Made by a program: the position numbers and the translations under genes. Shown in pieces: positions 23,264 to 34,673 of a stretch of DNA of 64,000 nucleotides. Source of the DNA: Rutidosis leptorrhynchoides (lineage: Eukaryota; Streptophyta; Magnoliopsida; Asterales; Asteraceae); contig NC_092333.1 in assembly GCF_046630445.1 (NCBI RefSeq), forward strand, positions 338,395,001 through 338,459,000, read 5' to 3'. Position 1 is the first letter of the stretch. Each line of letters begins with the position of its first letter. The notes beneath the pieces are model-generated. The model worked only from the letters and a program-made list of their open reading frames with translations, ran no database searches and had not been told where the DNA came from.

Positions 23264-25125
23264 TGATGTGCGAGCGATGGTGTACGAAATACACTATTAT
23301 TTTTAATACGAAATACGGTACAATTTACACAAGTTTTATTTAATTATTGGATGCGATATACCCAAACCTTGCTACAACACTATAGGCAGTGTACCTAATT
23401 GTAGAGTAGTGTAGTTTTTACTAAGTCCAGTTCGTTCCACAGGGAGCTAGTGATTACGTACTATATTTTTATACAACTATATTTATATAAAATATATATA
23501 ATTATATATAGTAGTATTATTATTATAAAAGGGGGTTTACCGTTTAATGACCGGTTTGTCGATTTTATATTTTAAGCGTAAAGATAAATGACGATAATTA
23601 AAGTGCGTAAAATAAATAACAATATTTAAATGACAATATATAAAATTGTAATAAATAAAATGACAATAATTAAAAGTACGATGAGAAATACAATAAAAGA
23701 ATTATGCTTATTTAAACTTCCGTAATCATGATGTTTGACGTTTTGATTTTAATTTATTTCTCTGGGTTAATTGTCCTTTGTCCTGGATTTATTTGAAACC
23801 TATCTGGTTTTTGCCCATAATAGTCCATCGGTCATAATTATAAAATGCTCGTCAAATTAACCTTATACTCGAAGTCAAATATTCCAACTAATTAGGGATT
23901 TAGACTGTAACAAGGTTTTGATAATTTGTTAATTACACCAGGTTATCGACTGTGTGTAATCCAAGGTTTTAATTCTATGTTGGTGGCAATACCTGTTTTA
24001 ATTAGTCCATGATATATTAATTTATTCACTTGGCCAAAATGAATAATAAATTACCCAACCCAATCGATTAATTAAATGATTATAAACGATTCGTTATAAA
24101 TGTCACTAAATAGGACATTCATAATCATTTAATAATTATTAGATTAACTAATTTGAGAATGTGTTTAACAGATTCCAATTAGTTGTCATTCTATTAGACA
24201 ATTACCCCCATCCATTAATAGTCCATAGTCCAATGTCCACAAGTGTCGGTCTTTTGGCCAAACCCTAATTATGGTCCAAAGCCCAATAACCCCGTCTTAA
24301 TATTTAGTCCAACATCACAGTTATTTCAGCTCAAATAAGCATAATAATAACTTAGTTACGAGACATTAATTTAAAAAGAAAGAAAATAGCTTACAGTGAT
24401 TATTAATAGCGTAGCGTTACACGAACAGAGTTTCGACTTAAAACCCGTAAAACATTTCTTACAATAACCCAATTATTATTAAACTTAAATTAAAATTAAA
24501 ATTAAAATTATAAATATATATATTACATATAGAGAGAAAGAAAGAAGTATGTGAAGGTGTGGGTGTTCTCAACTGAATTCGATTGCTATTTACAGACTTG
24601 GCCAAACTTTAGGGCTCATGCGATCGCATGAGCTTCTAGTTCATCTGCCATGCGATCGCATGGACAGGCTGTCCAGGCTCAATCATTAATTTAAAACGTG
24701 GGCTGCTCGATTAAATTAATATATAATGTAATATATATAATTATAAATATATATTACATTATATTATTGTGCATAGTTGACTTGTAATTTTAGCTCCGTT
24801 GAGTCGTATGTTGATAGTTGGTTCATGTCTCGGTTCCGAATTTTCGAACGCCTTTTTGTATGATTTAATATCTTGTAATTTACTTTTCGCGGCTTGTACT
24901 CTTGTCATTTTTAGACGTTATTCATCAATAAATTGAACCACTTAGATTGTATCTTGTACATTTAAGATTTTTGTTCATTTGCATCTTTAAATCGTCGTTT
25001 TCGTCTTTCGTCTACACATTTATTTATTTAAACGAATATTACTTGTAAATAGAACAATTGCAACTAAAACTTTACATATTGGAAGGATATTGTGCCTAAA
25101 TATATGTTCATTTGGAGCACTATCA
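23264..25125 (-). repeat. Element 2 5' LTR, 1862 bp
   Basis: Starts TGATGTGCGAGCG, ends GAGCACTATCA. The TATA box is mutated (plus-strand CTATTTACA at 24586-24594; CTATTTATA in the other copy). The palindrome pair is at 24614-24633 and 24648-24663. Confidence 0.88.
24614..24663. repeat. Pair of GCGATCGC-centred palindromes (5' LTR copy)
   Basis: The same 20-bp and 16-bp perfect palindromes as at 16449-16498, 20-70 bases upstream of the TATA position on the minus strand. Both have stayed perfect although the nearby TATA box has mutated. Confidence 0.9.
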
Positions 25126-25972
25126 TCTTCCTCTAGTGAATCAGCGTGGCCGCTGGTGTAACGACCCGACTTTTTTGACTTGCATTTGTGCCTTGTATTT
25201 TAGCGAAACTGCGTATTTGTGCGTACTGTGTTACCTTATTACTCCGGAACCTTGAAACACATGTTTTATATTCATATATACTTTAAAACATGCCTTGGTG
25301 TATGTGGAATGCTTAACTTGTCCATTGGATGCTTTATAACCGTTAGTGTTACTTGCCGTTACGAATAAACCGCGGACTGCGCGCACGTTTAACTTTTGTC
25401 GGAACTGAAACTTTTGGTCTGCGAAATATTAATTATTATTTTATAATAATAATTACTTGGGCCTTTGGATGCTTAATTTTATTTATTTAATTGTTAAAGC
25501 CCAATAGTTAGCCTTGTTGGACTTTCTACCTTGATTGGGCTCAAGCCCACCCTACTCTAGCTAGTGACCCAATTAATTAGCCCAAGTATTATTACTAGTG
25601 ACCCATAATAATAAATAAATAAATAAATTAATTAATTAATTAATTAATGAGTCATACTAGCATAATGGATAAGGATTATCTATTTGTCACATGGGATTCT
25701 AGCATTAGTACACACTTTAGACAACCATTATCCATAAAGCAAAGTTTTGTCTCCCCCTCCCCTCCCTTAAAATCACGGCCCTAGGCCTAGCCACCTCATC
25801 AATCCATGTCAATTTCCTTGCTTATAAATACTAGCCATTTACCTCACACTTGATCATTTTGATTTTCACACACACTTGTTCTTTCTTTCTTTCCTTTCTA
25901 GTAATACTTGTAAGTTTTCTTTCTTCTTCCTTTTTCTTTTCAAATTCGTGATCATCATCATCATTTTATGGA

Positions 25973-26073
25973 GATCAAAGTTCATTTAGCTTTGATCTTG
26001 GTTACATCTTGTTGATTCAAGCATGAATCCTTCAAGAACATTGAAGATTCAAGCTTTCTAGCTTTGAATCTTC
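25973..26073 (+). repeat. Strong hairpins in solo LTR leader
   Basis: GATCAAAG (25973-25980) pairs with CTTTGATC (25990-25997). GAAGATTCAAGCT (26043-26055) pairs with AGCTTTGAATCTTC (26060-26073) with one bulged base and a TTCT loop. Related AAGCTTTCTAGCTT hairpins recur near 26213, 26370 and 26420. Confidence 0.8.
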
Positions 26074-26128
26074 ACCAAGTTTGTAGATTCATCTTTTTTT
26101 CACTTTAATCTTGTTATTTTGTGATAAA

Positions 26129-26395
26129 GATTCAAACTTTTGTTTGTAATCTTCATATATCTTCAAGATCCAAGCTTTATGCTTCAAGATCTTCAAGAAC
26201 AATTAAGATGCAAGCTTTCTAGCTTGAATCTTCATATCTTTTTGTTAGATCTAAGTTCTTTTTGCTTTAATCATGTTGTTTTGAGAAAAAGATTCAAACT
26301 TGTGTTTGTTATCTTCATATATCTTAAAGATCCAAGCTTTATGCTTCAAGATCTTCAAGAACACTTAAAGGTTCAAGCTTTCTAGCTTTGCAACC
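26129..26395 (+). repeat. Tandem duplication, period 162 bp
   Basis: Copy 1 starts GATTCAAACTTTTGTTTG at 26129 and copy 2 starts GATTCAAACTTGTGTTTG at 26291. They share the ATCTTCATATATCTT and CTTTATGCTTCAAGATCTTC blocks. The second copy is partial. Confidence 0.8.
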
Positions 26396-27216
26396 TTGTA
26401 ACTTGTGTGAAATGGGTCCAAGCTCTCTAGCTTAGGGTTCCATCACCTCTTTTGACTTGGATTGTGCTTATACTTGTTGAAATGATGTAAAGTTTGTAGC
26501 TTTAGTTGTTATTGTGAATTGAAGTTGTGTTAAGACTAAGGATATGATGTAACCTTGGTTCATCATTCATCTAAGACTCATGAATGAGTTGTGTTCTTAC
26601 TTGGTCTTAACATATTGTATATTGATGGTGAATCTTGGTCAAAAGTGATGCTAAACCATCAACGAGTTGTACACTTGAAGCTACAAGCATCAAGGATGAG
26701 AACCGTGATGAGCATCAAGCACCAAGAACTCCACCGGAGCACTTTCCCACTGTTTTTCATATCTGATCAGACCACCTGGGCTACTGGAAAGTGATTTTTC
26801 AGTTAGTTCGGTTCGAGTAGATGATTTTCCATTTAGGCCTCGTCTTAATCCGAGTTACGGTTTAGGATATATGGCCCTCCGATAGTCACTACACCCTATT
26901 AACGTTGTGCAGAAATTTCTGACCTACTCGCACTTAAACCGTCGCCACGGTCAAACGAAGATGAGTTAGATTCTGAAAATTGGTCAGCTGTTAGGGGACT
27001 CATATACGGAGCCATAGCCACTGACTATGAATCTTTTCGATTTACGTACAGGTCGTAGCAGCTGACTGAAGTCAGCCTATTGTTTCGATCTCTATTCTTG
27101 TCGAACTTACTTAGCTTTTATGATGATGAATGATGATGATGATGACACTTAAACTTATTTTATGCACTATTAGAATTTTTAAAGACAACCTACTGACCTA
27201 GTAACTTTTGATTTAG

Positions 27217-27757
27217 GTTGACGACCTTTCGGACATACTTACTACTTGCGTACTTTCATTACCGACTTTACCGCTTTTATCACTGTGAGTTATAGCATCC
27301 CTTTTTACAACTTTTACTATTTTTGGGACTGAGAATACATGCGCTTTTTATGCTTTACATGTTAGGCACGAGTACTTACACTTTATATGTGTGTGGGTTA
27401 TACAACGGCATAAATATTCCCTTTAGCACGGTAACGGTTAGTCATTGGTTTTTGAACCGGTGAACGTGAATCTTAGATATGGATCCATAGGGTTTGACAT
27501 CCCCACTCGGGCTAGTCGCGCTAGCATTTAACGGGTGTTTAATACTTCGTGAACATACGCACTCGCCATGTGTACTTTCAGGGGGTTATAAATGTTAAGT
27601 CTAGTTACCGGGTGCCCACGGTTATACATATACTTTTCATACTGTTTGATACGCTGTTTACAGCACTGAAATCTCGTGGCCTATCTTACGTTACTATTAC
27701 AACTTAAACTATAGCTCACCAACATTTGTGTTGACTTTTTAAGCGTGTATTTCTCAG
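27217..27757 (+). other. Leader splice-like module of solo LTR 25157-28104
   Basis: CTTTTGATTTAG then GTTGAC opens a 68-nt segment (27217-27284), closed by TCACT then GTGAGT (perfect donor hexamer). A 473-nt segment ends at TATTTCTCAG then GTGCC (AG 27756-27757). Hairpins: TCCC/GGGA (27298-27301, 27325-27328), GGG/CCC around TTTGACAT (27490-27503), CAACA/TGTTG (27720-27733). A further donor-like GTAAGT lies at 25910, just after the presumed start of transcription. Confidence 0.5.
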
Positions 27758-28104
27758 GTGCCTAGAGGTTTATTGCTTCTGCTGTTAGACTTGATGTCAT
27801 GCTGTTATTGAATTGCTGTTAAGGACCTGCTGTATTAGTTATCCGCTGCATTACTAGAGATGTCTCATTCATGGAACTTTTCTGTTGCATTCGTAGTTTA
27901 TGTTAATTTCAAACAATGGCTTTGTAACGACCTTAGGGTCAAATAATTATGTTTATGCTCCTATTTATAGGATGCACGCTATCTTTTGTAAAAATGTTAT
28001 CTTTTATGAATGCAAACTGGTTTTCAAACAGCATATAGTGTTTGACTGTGTAAAGATCCTGTTGATGACGAATCGTACACGATGGTTTTGTACGGGGCGT
28101 CACA

Positions 28105-29296
28105 GCTGGGATGCATTGAGCTCGAATTAGAATTGGTCGATGATGATAATTCAACCCGTATACGAACTATCCCTATTGAATTCTGTGTTGTACACTCTTA
28201 TCCGTGTTATAACGCACACCTATGGTGAGTGACTTTGCAGAAATATGGCACAGTGCCCTATATTGTTCATGGCATGATCAAGTTTTCCACTCGACAAGGT
28301 ATTGCCACCATCCATACAAAGTCCGGAAGAGCGTTATGCACCTCGGTTACTCCACCTGAACCATTTCCTATGATCGATGAGTAGGTACGAAGTAGTTCTA
28401 TTCTCGTTAATCCATAGTGCCCTAATAAGCGTATTCAAGTTGGGGGCAACCTTTCAGACGAGATCAAAATTCAGCTGCGTGATATACTAGTAGCAAATAT
28501 GGTTATTTTTGCAAGGTGCAAAGATGATATGACTGGGTTCCATGAAGTATCACCGAGCATAAGCTAAATGCGTATCCAAACCTGACTCTAGTGCGCCAGA
28601 GAAGCGCTTGATGGCCTCCGAAAGAAGTGAATGGTTGAGGTTGGAAGTGGATAGGTTGGTTCATGCAAACATATAAGGGAGGTACGGTATCAAACCTGGG
28701 TTGCAAATCCTATTTTGGTTTAAAAAAAGGAGATGGCTGATGGTGCATGTGCATCGATTTCAAAGATATTAATAAGGCGCGCCCTAAGGACACCTATCCT
28801 TTACCTGAAATCGACTGGAAAGTTGAATCTCTTTCTGGTTTCAAGTTCAAATGCTTTTTGGATGCGTATAAGGGGTATCACCAGATCCAGATGGCAGAAG
28901 CGGATGAGGACAAAAACGCATTCCACACCAACCGGGGTATCTATTGCTATACAAAAATGCCCTTTGGGTTGAAAAAAGCGGGGTAAACATACCAGAGAGT
29001 AGTGGACGTGGCATTCAAGGATCAAATCGGTAGAAATATTGAGGCTTACGTAGATGATCTGGTCATCAAAAGCAATAAAGAGGTACAGCTGCTAGCCGAC
29101 ATCCTGGACACGTTCAACTCTCTGCGAAAAATCAATATGAAAATCAATCCCACAAAGTTCAGCTTTGGAGAAGAAGAAGGCAAGTTTGTGGGACATACAG
29201 TTACGCCAAGAGGAATTAAGGCTAATCCCAAAAATATTGAAGATATAGAGCGAATGAACTCTCCAAAATCTAGGAAAGGAGTTCAAAGTTTGACAA
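28105..29296 (+). pseudogene. Tat protease C-terminus and reverse transcriptase
   Basis: Reads ELELELVDDDNSTRIRTIP and IEFCVVHSYPCYNAH (protease), then a linker with SDEIKIQLRDILVANM near 28450 and, from 28740, the RT: CIDFKDINKARPKDTYPL, FKCFLDAYKGYHQIQMAEAD, MPFGLKKAG, and catalytic YVDD at 29047-29058. The RT copies element RNA into DNA. Frames shift near 28200, 28400, 28600 and 28740, and a stop at 28984-28986 interrupts the RT. It breaks off at SLT (29291-29296), where element E is inserted, and resumes at 60302 with GKLAALTRFLS. Confidence 0.82.
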
Positions 29297-29475
29297 TGTG
29301 ACGACCTGGAAATTTCTGATCAAATTTACACTTAATCTTTATATAATTCCAACACGATAAGCAAAGTCCGTAATGTTGAGTCTCGAAAATTTTGGAACTA
29401 GGTTTATATATTCAATTACCCTTCGACTATTCCCGACGATTCACGAACCACTATCTGTAAATAAATACATGTATA

Positions 29476-29478
<3 letters not shown>

Positions 29479-29545
<67 letters not shown>
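29479..29545. repeat. TA microsatellite in E 5' LTR
   Basis: About 33 TA units; the 3' LTR counterpart is at 57000-57053. Confidence 0.95.
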
Positions 29546-29549
<4 letters not shown>

Positions 29550-31225
29550 TTGAAATAGAAACTTATATGATTTAATTCATTTGTGTAAATAAAATAATAT
29601 ATGATATTACTATAAATCTATATTTATATATGAAAAGTATATTAAATATATATGATTTAGAATTTATTTAATAAACGCTCGTAACACTCGTTTGTCATCT
29701 TGATAGTTATTAATTAAGTTAAAAATGAACTTATATGATTTTAAATTAAACGGTGATCCGAAAATGAGTTCTATAAATTTTAGGCTTTCTAAAAATGTAT
29801 TTAGGATCTAGTTATTAAATTTTAGCACTTTTTATATTTTACCCAGAATCGAGAGGGACAATTGATGTAATTTTTATTTAATAAATTAATGATCAAATTT
29901 TATACCATAATGACCAAAATAAATAAATATAGTTAATCTAAAAATTTGGGATTTTTAGGAACACTTTTATGTATTAACTGTTTACCAATGGACCACGATA
30001 TGATACCCGTGTTAAGGTTCGACAGACTAATAGTAAATTAATTCGTGATAATTGAATATTGATTGTGGATTACTGTTGTGTATAGTACTATGTTTGTTAA
30101 TTATCAAATCACAGATTTTATATATACATACAAATGCATTAGACATACTAACACAAAAACCATCACTTTGATTTTCTCCTACAACCATCAAGAACCGCCA
30201 CCACCATGATCCGAGCACCACCTCCATCCACTACCACTAACATCGTCGGATCCCCTTCATCCACCACCAGACCACCGGTATCACCACCTTCAAACTAAAC
30301 CGCCACCATCAGCTTAAATCCCATCATTTAAAAATCAACACCCACAACCGCCATCCAACCCCTCACCTCTATCACTACCCTTGCAGCATCTTTTCTGTTT
30401 CATTTGACAGCCAACAACCACCTTCCTTACCACTTTCAGCTACCCACTGTAATCCACAACAACTGCCACCATCTCAAACCCGTTGAACCATCAGCACCTT
30501 TCAACCCTCCTCAACCACAACCACCTTCGTTATCATACTACTGCTATTTAAATTCCTGTTTATAAGCGAATATCACGAACCACCAACGAGCCACCACACT
30601 CTTCAAACCAAATACCTATCGACTACAGTTCATAAACATAACCTGCTATTGTTTCTTTTTCTCTGCTACAGTGACGGGATAGATGGTGAAGATGATGAAC
30701 AGTGAAGTTGTTGATCGTGATTCTGTGATAATTTAATAGTAAACATGATGATGACAGCGTAGGATTATAATAATGATGATGGATGTGTTAATAGTGATAA
30801 TCGTTAAACGCTTATGATCACAGAAAACAAATGATGATGAAACAAATCCATTTTTTTTTCTCTTTTCGTGTTCCCTATAACGATGATGATGACAATGATC
30901 TTGATGATGCTTAGGTGATGTTCGATAGTATAATAATGATGATATGTGGATACCATGTTAAGATGATAACCGTATGATATGATATGGTGAGGAAGATGAT
31001 GGAAGTTGTTGAATGATGAGTGATGTTGATGAAATAATAAAACTGTAAATGATGATTTCGTTATGATTAAGATGATGATGAAAGACGTTATGTTTAAGTT
31101 GATGATGATAGAAGAAATAGGAACCAGATAAAGATGAGTTATATATTTTTTAATACGGGTATAAAATAGAAAAAGAAGCAGCAGAGTCATGGTCGAGGGT
31201 GTTTGTGGGTGAGCGATTGGTCACG

Positions 31226-31236
31226 GGTTCGAGCCC
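31226..31236 (+). promoter_or_regulatory. Pol III B-box-like motif in E LTR
   Basis: GGTTCGAGCCC fits the tRNA B-box consensus (GGTTCGANNCC) and lies in a CGGG/CCCG mini-hairpin about 70 bases before the TTA repeat. The 3' LTR copy (58774-58784) has GGTTCTAGCCC. No proper A box or cloverleaf is present. Confidence 0.35.
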
Positions 31237-31301
31237 GTTCTGGGGCAATTCTTTTTAGAAAAGCTTTTAAAGAGGGTATACATTTTTATTTTATTTCTAT
31301 T

Positions 31302-31328
31302 ATTATTATTATTATATTTTATTATTAC

Positions 31329-31424
<96 letters not shown>
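31302..31424. repeat. TTA microsatellite in E 5' LTR
   Basis: About 38 near-uninterrupted units; the 3' LTR copy (58852-58933) is shorter, about 27 units. Long Tyr or Ile runs in translation are artefacts of this repeat. Confidence 0.95.
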
Positions 31425-32866
31425 CATTTATTATTGTTGTTATTATTATTAGTATTAAAAATTATTATTATTGTTATTAGTATTAATACAAGTAGTAAAT
31501 ATAATTTATTATTATTATGATTATAATTACAAAAATGAATATTATTATTATTATTGTTAAGTTAGGTATTATTATTACAATCATATTACAATTTATTATT
31601 TTTATCATTAAATAATAGTATTATCATCATATTTACAATTGTTATTATTATTACTATCATTATTATTACTATAAGTATTATTATTAATATTACAATTATT
31701 ATTATTAAAATGATTATCATATTTAATATCAGTATTATTATTATTATCATTAACACTATTATTATAATTGTTATTATTACAAATAAAAACTTTATATAAA
31801 AACATATTACAATCATACTAGTATTACTTATTACTATATTTTATCAATAAAATGTTATTAATTAAACTATATTAATATTTAATATTATAAGTATAAAGTA
31901 TATAAAGTATATGAATGAAATATACTAAATTTAACTGTATAACATATAATATAAACAAGTATATGATTAATAATAAAAATATATATAAATTATTCTACTA
32001 CGATTATATGTTTTATTATATATACAAATGATATAGGTTCATGAATCCAAGCCCAACCATACACTTGTTCAATGCTGTCATATGTATTTTTACTACAAAA
32101 TACAGTATAGTGAGTTTCATTTACTTCTTTTTTAATTGCTTTTGCAATATATATTTTTGGGCTGAGAATACATGCACTGCTTTAATGTTTAACGAAATAG
32201 ACCTAAGTACTTAAAATATATTCTACGTTGAGTTGTACCACCTTGCATATCTTCCCTAATAGCTTGGTAACTAATATTTACATGTTGTAAGAACATGTAA
32301 GTGCGAACCCTATTATAGATCTATCGGGTTTGACCACCCCAACCAGGCTAGTCGCTCTAGTATCGTAAAGGGTTGCATAGTACTTCGTTTTTACTACACT
32401 TGGTATATAACGACCCTCATTTTTTCATTCTATACTTTTCCTTATTAAATGCCCAAAATAATATAATTAAACTTAATAATTAAACTTTAATCGATAAGTG
32501 TTAAGCGTTAAGAATTATAAAATATAATAATTAACTTTGTGTAATAATGGACAAGTTAATAAAAGATAAAAATAAAGAGTTAATAAACTTTCGTGAACAA
32601 AATAAATAACCTTAAACTTTGTACACTTAAATAATTAAACTTGGATAATTAAGGAACCATTTAAGCTAAATTAAAGTACAAGGACTAAAGTGAAAAAGTT
32701 CCACCCTAAACCCTTAAGCCCTAGCCGATTTTTGGAAGGGTAAAATTACCCTTTTGCCCCTCTAAATTTTGGCCCCTAAGCAACACCCTTAACCCCCTCT
32801 TCAAGCTAACTTGTTCCCTAAGTAAACCTAACCCTAACCCAAATTCTAGAATTTTCTTATCCTCCA

Positions 32867-32875
32867 TATAAATAG
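32867..32875 (+). promoter_or_regulatory. TATA box of element C 5' LTR
   Basis: TATAAATAG, 461 bases into the LTR. About 60 bases downstream lies a CT-rich start region. The 3' LTR copy is at 41267-41275. Confidence 0.65.
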
Positions 32876-32928
32876 AGGCCTAAGCTAAACCTTTTCTTTG
32901 TACCAAATCTCATTCACAAATCTCTCTC

Positions 32929-32933
<5 letters not shown>

Positions 32934-32971
<38 letters not shown>
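32934..32971. repeat. CT microsatellite just downstream of presumed start site
   Basis: About 19 CT units; the 3' LTR copy (41334-41361) has about 14. Y-patch-like sequences are common in plant core promoters. Confidence 0.9.
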
Positions 32972-32978
<7 letters not shown>

Positions 32979-33481
32979 CGGCCCCAAAACCGAAAATCCC
33001 ATCACCACCATCGAAAATCTTCAAGGGTTTTTCAAGTGATCTTCAAGTCGTTCTTCGCGTTCTTCAAGAATCTTCAAGGTGTTCTTCAAATCTTTAAGGC
33101 TTTGATCTTCAATCTTCAAAGTGTTTCTTCTTTTCTTTGTTTATCATCTTCGAATCTTCAAAGGTATAACATAAACCCTAAACTTATTTACATAATCTTT
33201 GATCTTGTTTTAAATTCATGTTTATGATATAATCTTGTTAATTCAAACAAATACATATACATATACATGAACACGCATAGATATATAGATATACATGAAG
33301 AAAAAAAATAATATTAATATGTATGTGTGTGTGTGTTGACCGAAAAAAAAGGGAAGGAGTGTTTGATCTTTAAAACCTAGGTGATTAGATAAAAGATTTG
33401 TTTATGTTAATTAAGGAACCAAAATAAATACATATATACATATATATAAATCGACATATATATATATATACATGTAAAAAA

Positions 33482-33531
<50 letters not shown>

Positions 33532-34141
33532 TACGAAATACATATACATATATATTAAATAAATAAAACCCTAAATACTTAAACCCTAATTTACTAAACC
33601 CTAGAACATTAATTAAACCCTAGACATTTATTACTAAACCCTAATCATTAAAATACTACTTTAATTAATTAACCCTAATTAATTAATGAAACCCTAATAT
33701 TACTTATACTATTATTTAACATTTATACACTATTACTATTACTAACACTTATAACCTACTACTTATATTATAAACATAAAATCATTTTGGGATATATATT
33801 AGATATATATAGATCTTCGAACTTTCTTGACGAATGGTTTCTACGAAACTCTAGGCGGAAGGGTTTGGATTTTTCGATTTAAAGGATCCTATAGCTTAAG
33901 CCCCTAGACCTGAAATGGCCATTCGAAGGGAAAGGGGTGATTGGAAGTATATCTAATATGGCAAATATCCTAAAATGGAAACACTTTTAAATAGAAACTT
34001 TCTAAATATAAACTTACTAAAATGGGAAACTTTCTAAAAATGGAAACTTACTAGGAATGGAAACTTAGTAAAACGATATACACTTTCATACTTAAACTTA
34101 AACTTGGGCAAAACACTTAACTACTCTTAAATGTCAATTAG

Positions 34142-34673
34142 TTGACTTTCTGCTCACGTTCATTCAAACCTTCTATTCCGAGAATAACCATCTCTCTCTA
34201 CTTACTAAGGTGAACTCATAGCCCCACTTTCTATTGCGCAATTTATTTTAACTTACTTGGGGTGAGACACATGCTGCTTTTACTATTTACAATTTAGACA
34301 CAAGTACCAACTGTTAAACTATGCTATACCCGGCTATGTCCGACTAAGTCCCTACAGTGATATTTTCAATTGCTCGTTAAATGCATTCTTAATTATTGGG
34401 GGTAGGCCTATCGGGAGTAACGTCCCCGATACATTTGACCAAGTCATTGTATTACTTAATAATGAAATTAAACCAACAAGTATAGACATAACTTGTCATT
34501 GGGGCAAACTTTAAACGTTTAGTCTAAATATCACGCACAGGCATAACTTTTTGATCTGCGAGATCAACTTTATAAACTAAATCTTGTGGTCTAAAACAAC
34601 GGTCAAACATATTTGTTAAACCTATGATTTCACTCAACCTTTTTAGTTGAAACTTTAGCATGTTTTGTCTCAG
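34142..34673 (+). other. Leader splice-like module of C 5' LTR
   Basis: A segment of about 68 nt (34142-34209) starts after CAATTAG (CAATAG/GTTGAC in the 3' LTR) and ends TACTAAG then GTGAAC. The next 464 nt end at TTTTGTCTCAG then GTGCTG (AG 34672-34673). Hairpins: CCCC/GGGG (34222-34225, 34259-34262) enclosing ATTGCGCAAT (34233-34242); ATCGGG/CCCGAT (34410-34415, 34425-34430); CAAC/GTTG (34635-34649, one mismatch relative to the 3' LTR). Confidence 0.5.

Larger units (their letters stand above)
15063..25125 (-). mobile_element. Element 2: decayed relative of element 1 (Athila-type, gag-protease only)
   Basis: LTRs at 15063-16968 and 23264-25125 flank a minus-strand gag-protease remnant closely resembling that of element 1. 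The primer site (23240-23257) and 3' purine tract are in matching positions. It interrupts the Tat protease. The flanks GTTTC (15058-15062) and TCTTC (25126-25130) look like a target duplication with two substitutions. It also lacks pol, so gag-protease-only structure is a family trait rather than one accident. Both gag and primer site are mutated. Confidence 0.85.
25157..28104 (+). mobile_element. Solo LTR, plus strand, 2948 bp
   Basis: The exact duplication gctgg is at 25152-25156 and 28105-28109. The LTR begins TGTAACGACCCGAC and ends GGGGCGTCACA. Removing it and one duplication rejoins the Tat protease frame (SAWPL to GCIELELELVDDDN). No internal sequence is present. The TATA box TATAAATA is at 25823-25830, followed by a pyrimidine-rich start region. 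The long transcribed part holds hairpins, a 162-bp tandem duplication and the leader splice-like module. The start sequence resembles chromovirus LTRs such as D, but it is a separate family. Confidence 0.92.
29297..32405 (+). repeat. Element E 5' LTR, first part
   Basis: Aligns with 56824-59932 of the 3' LTR through U3, a TATA-like TATATATAC (about 30119), an ACC/CCA-rich stretch (30180-30640), a GATGATGA-rich stretch (30680-31130) and the TTA microsatellite. It is interrupted at 32401-32405 (tggta) by element C and resumes at 52847. Confidence 0.88.

Noticed and set aside
25126..25156. An independent short gene between element 2 and the solo LTR
   Set aside because: It is the continuation of the Tat protease frame (SSESAWPL) between two insertions.
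26140..26385. 81-codon open frame in the plus-strand solo LTR
   Set aside because: It follows the 162-bp duplication and hairpin words; the translation is internally repetitive with no domain.
31195..31245. Possible tRNA gene around GGTTCGAGCCC
   Set aside because: No anticodon arm, no acceptor pairing and no properly spaced A box; only a B-box-like word is present.
31203..31520. Open frames encoding long Tyr or Ile runs
   Set aside because: Produced by the TTA microsatellite; the same artefact occurs at 58751-58966 and 31586-31816.
32820..32845. Telomere tract from repeated CCCTAA words
   Set aside because: Only two or three units, dispersed and inside an LTR; not a telomeric array.
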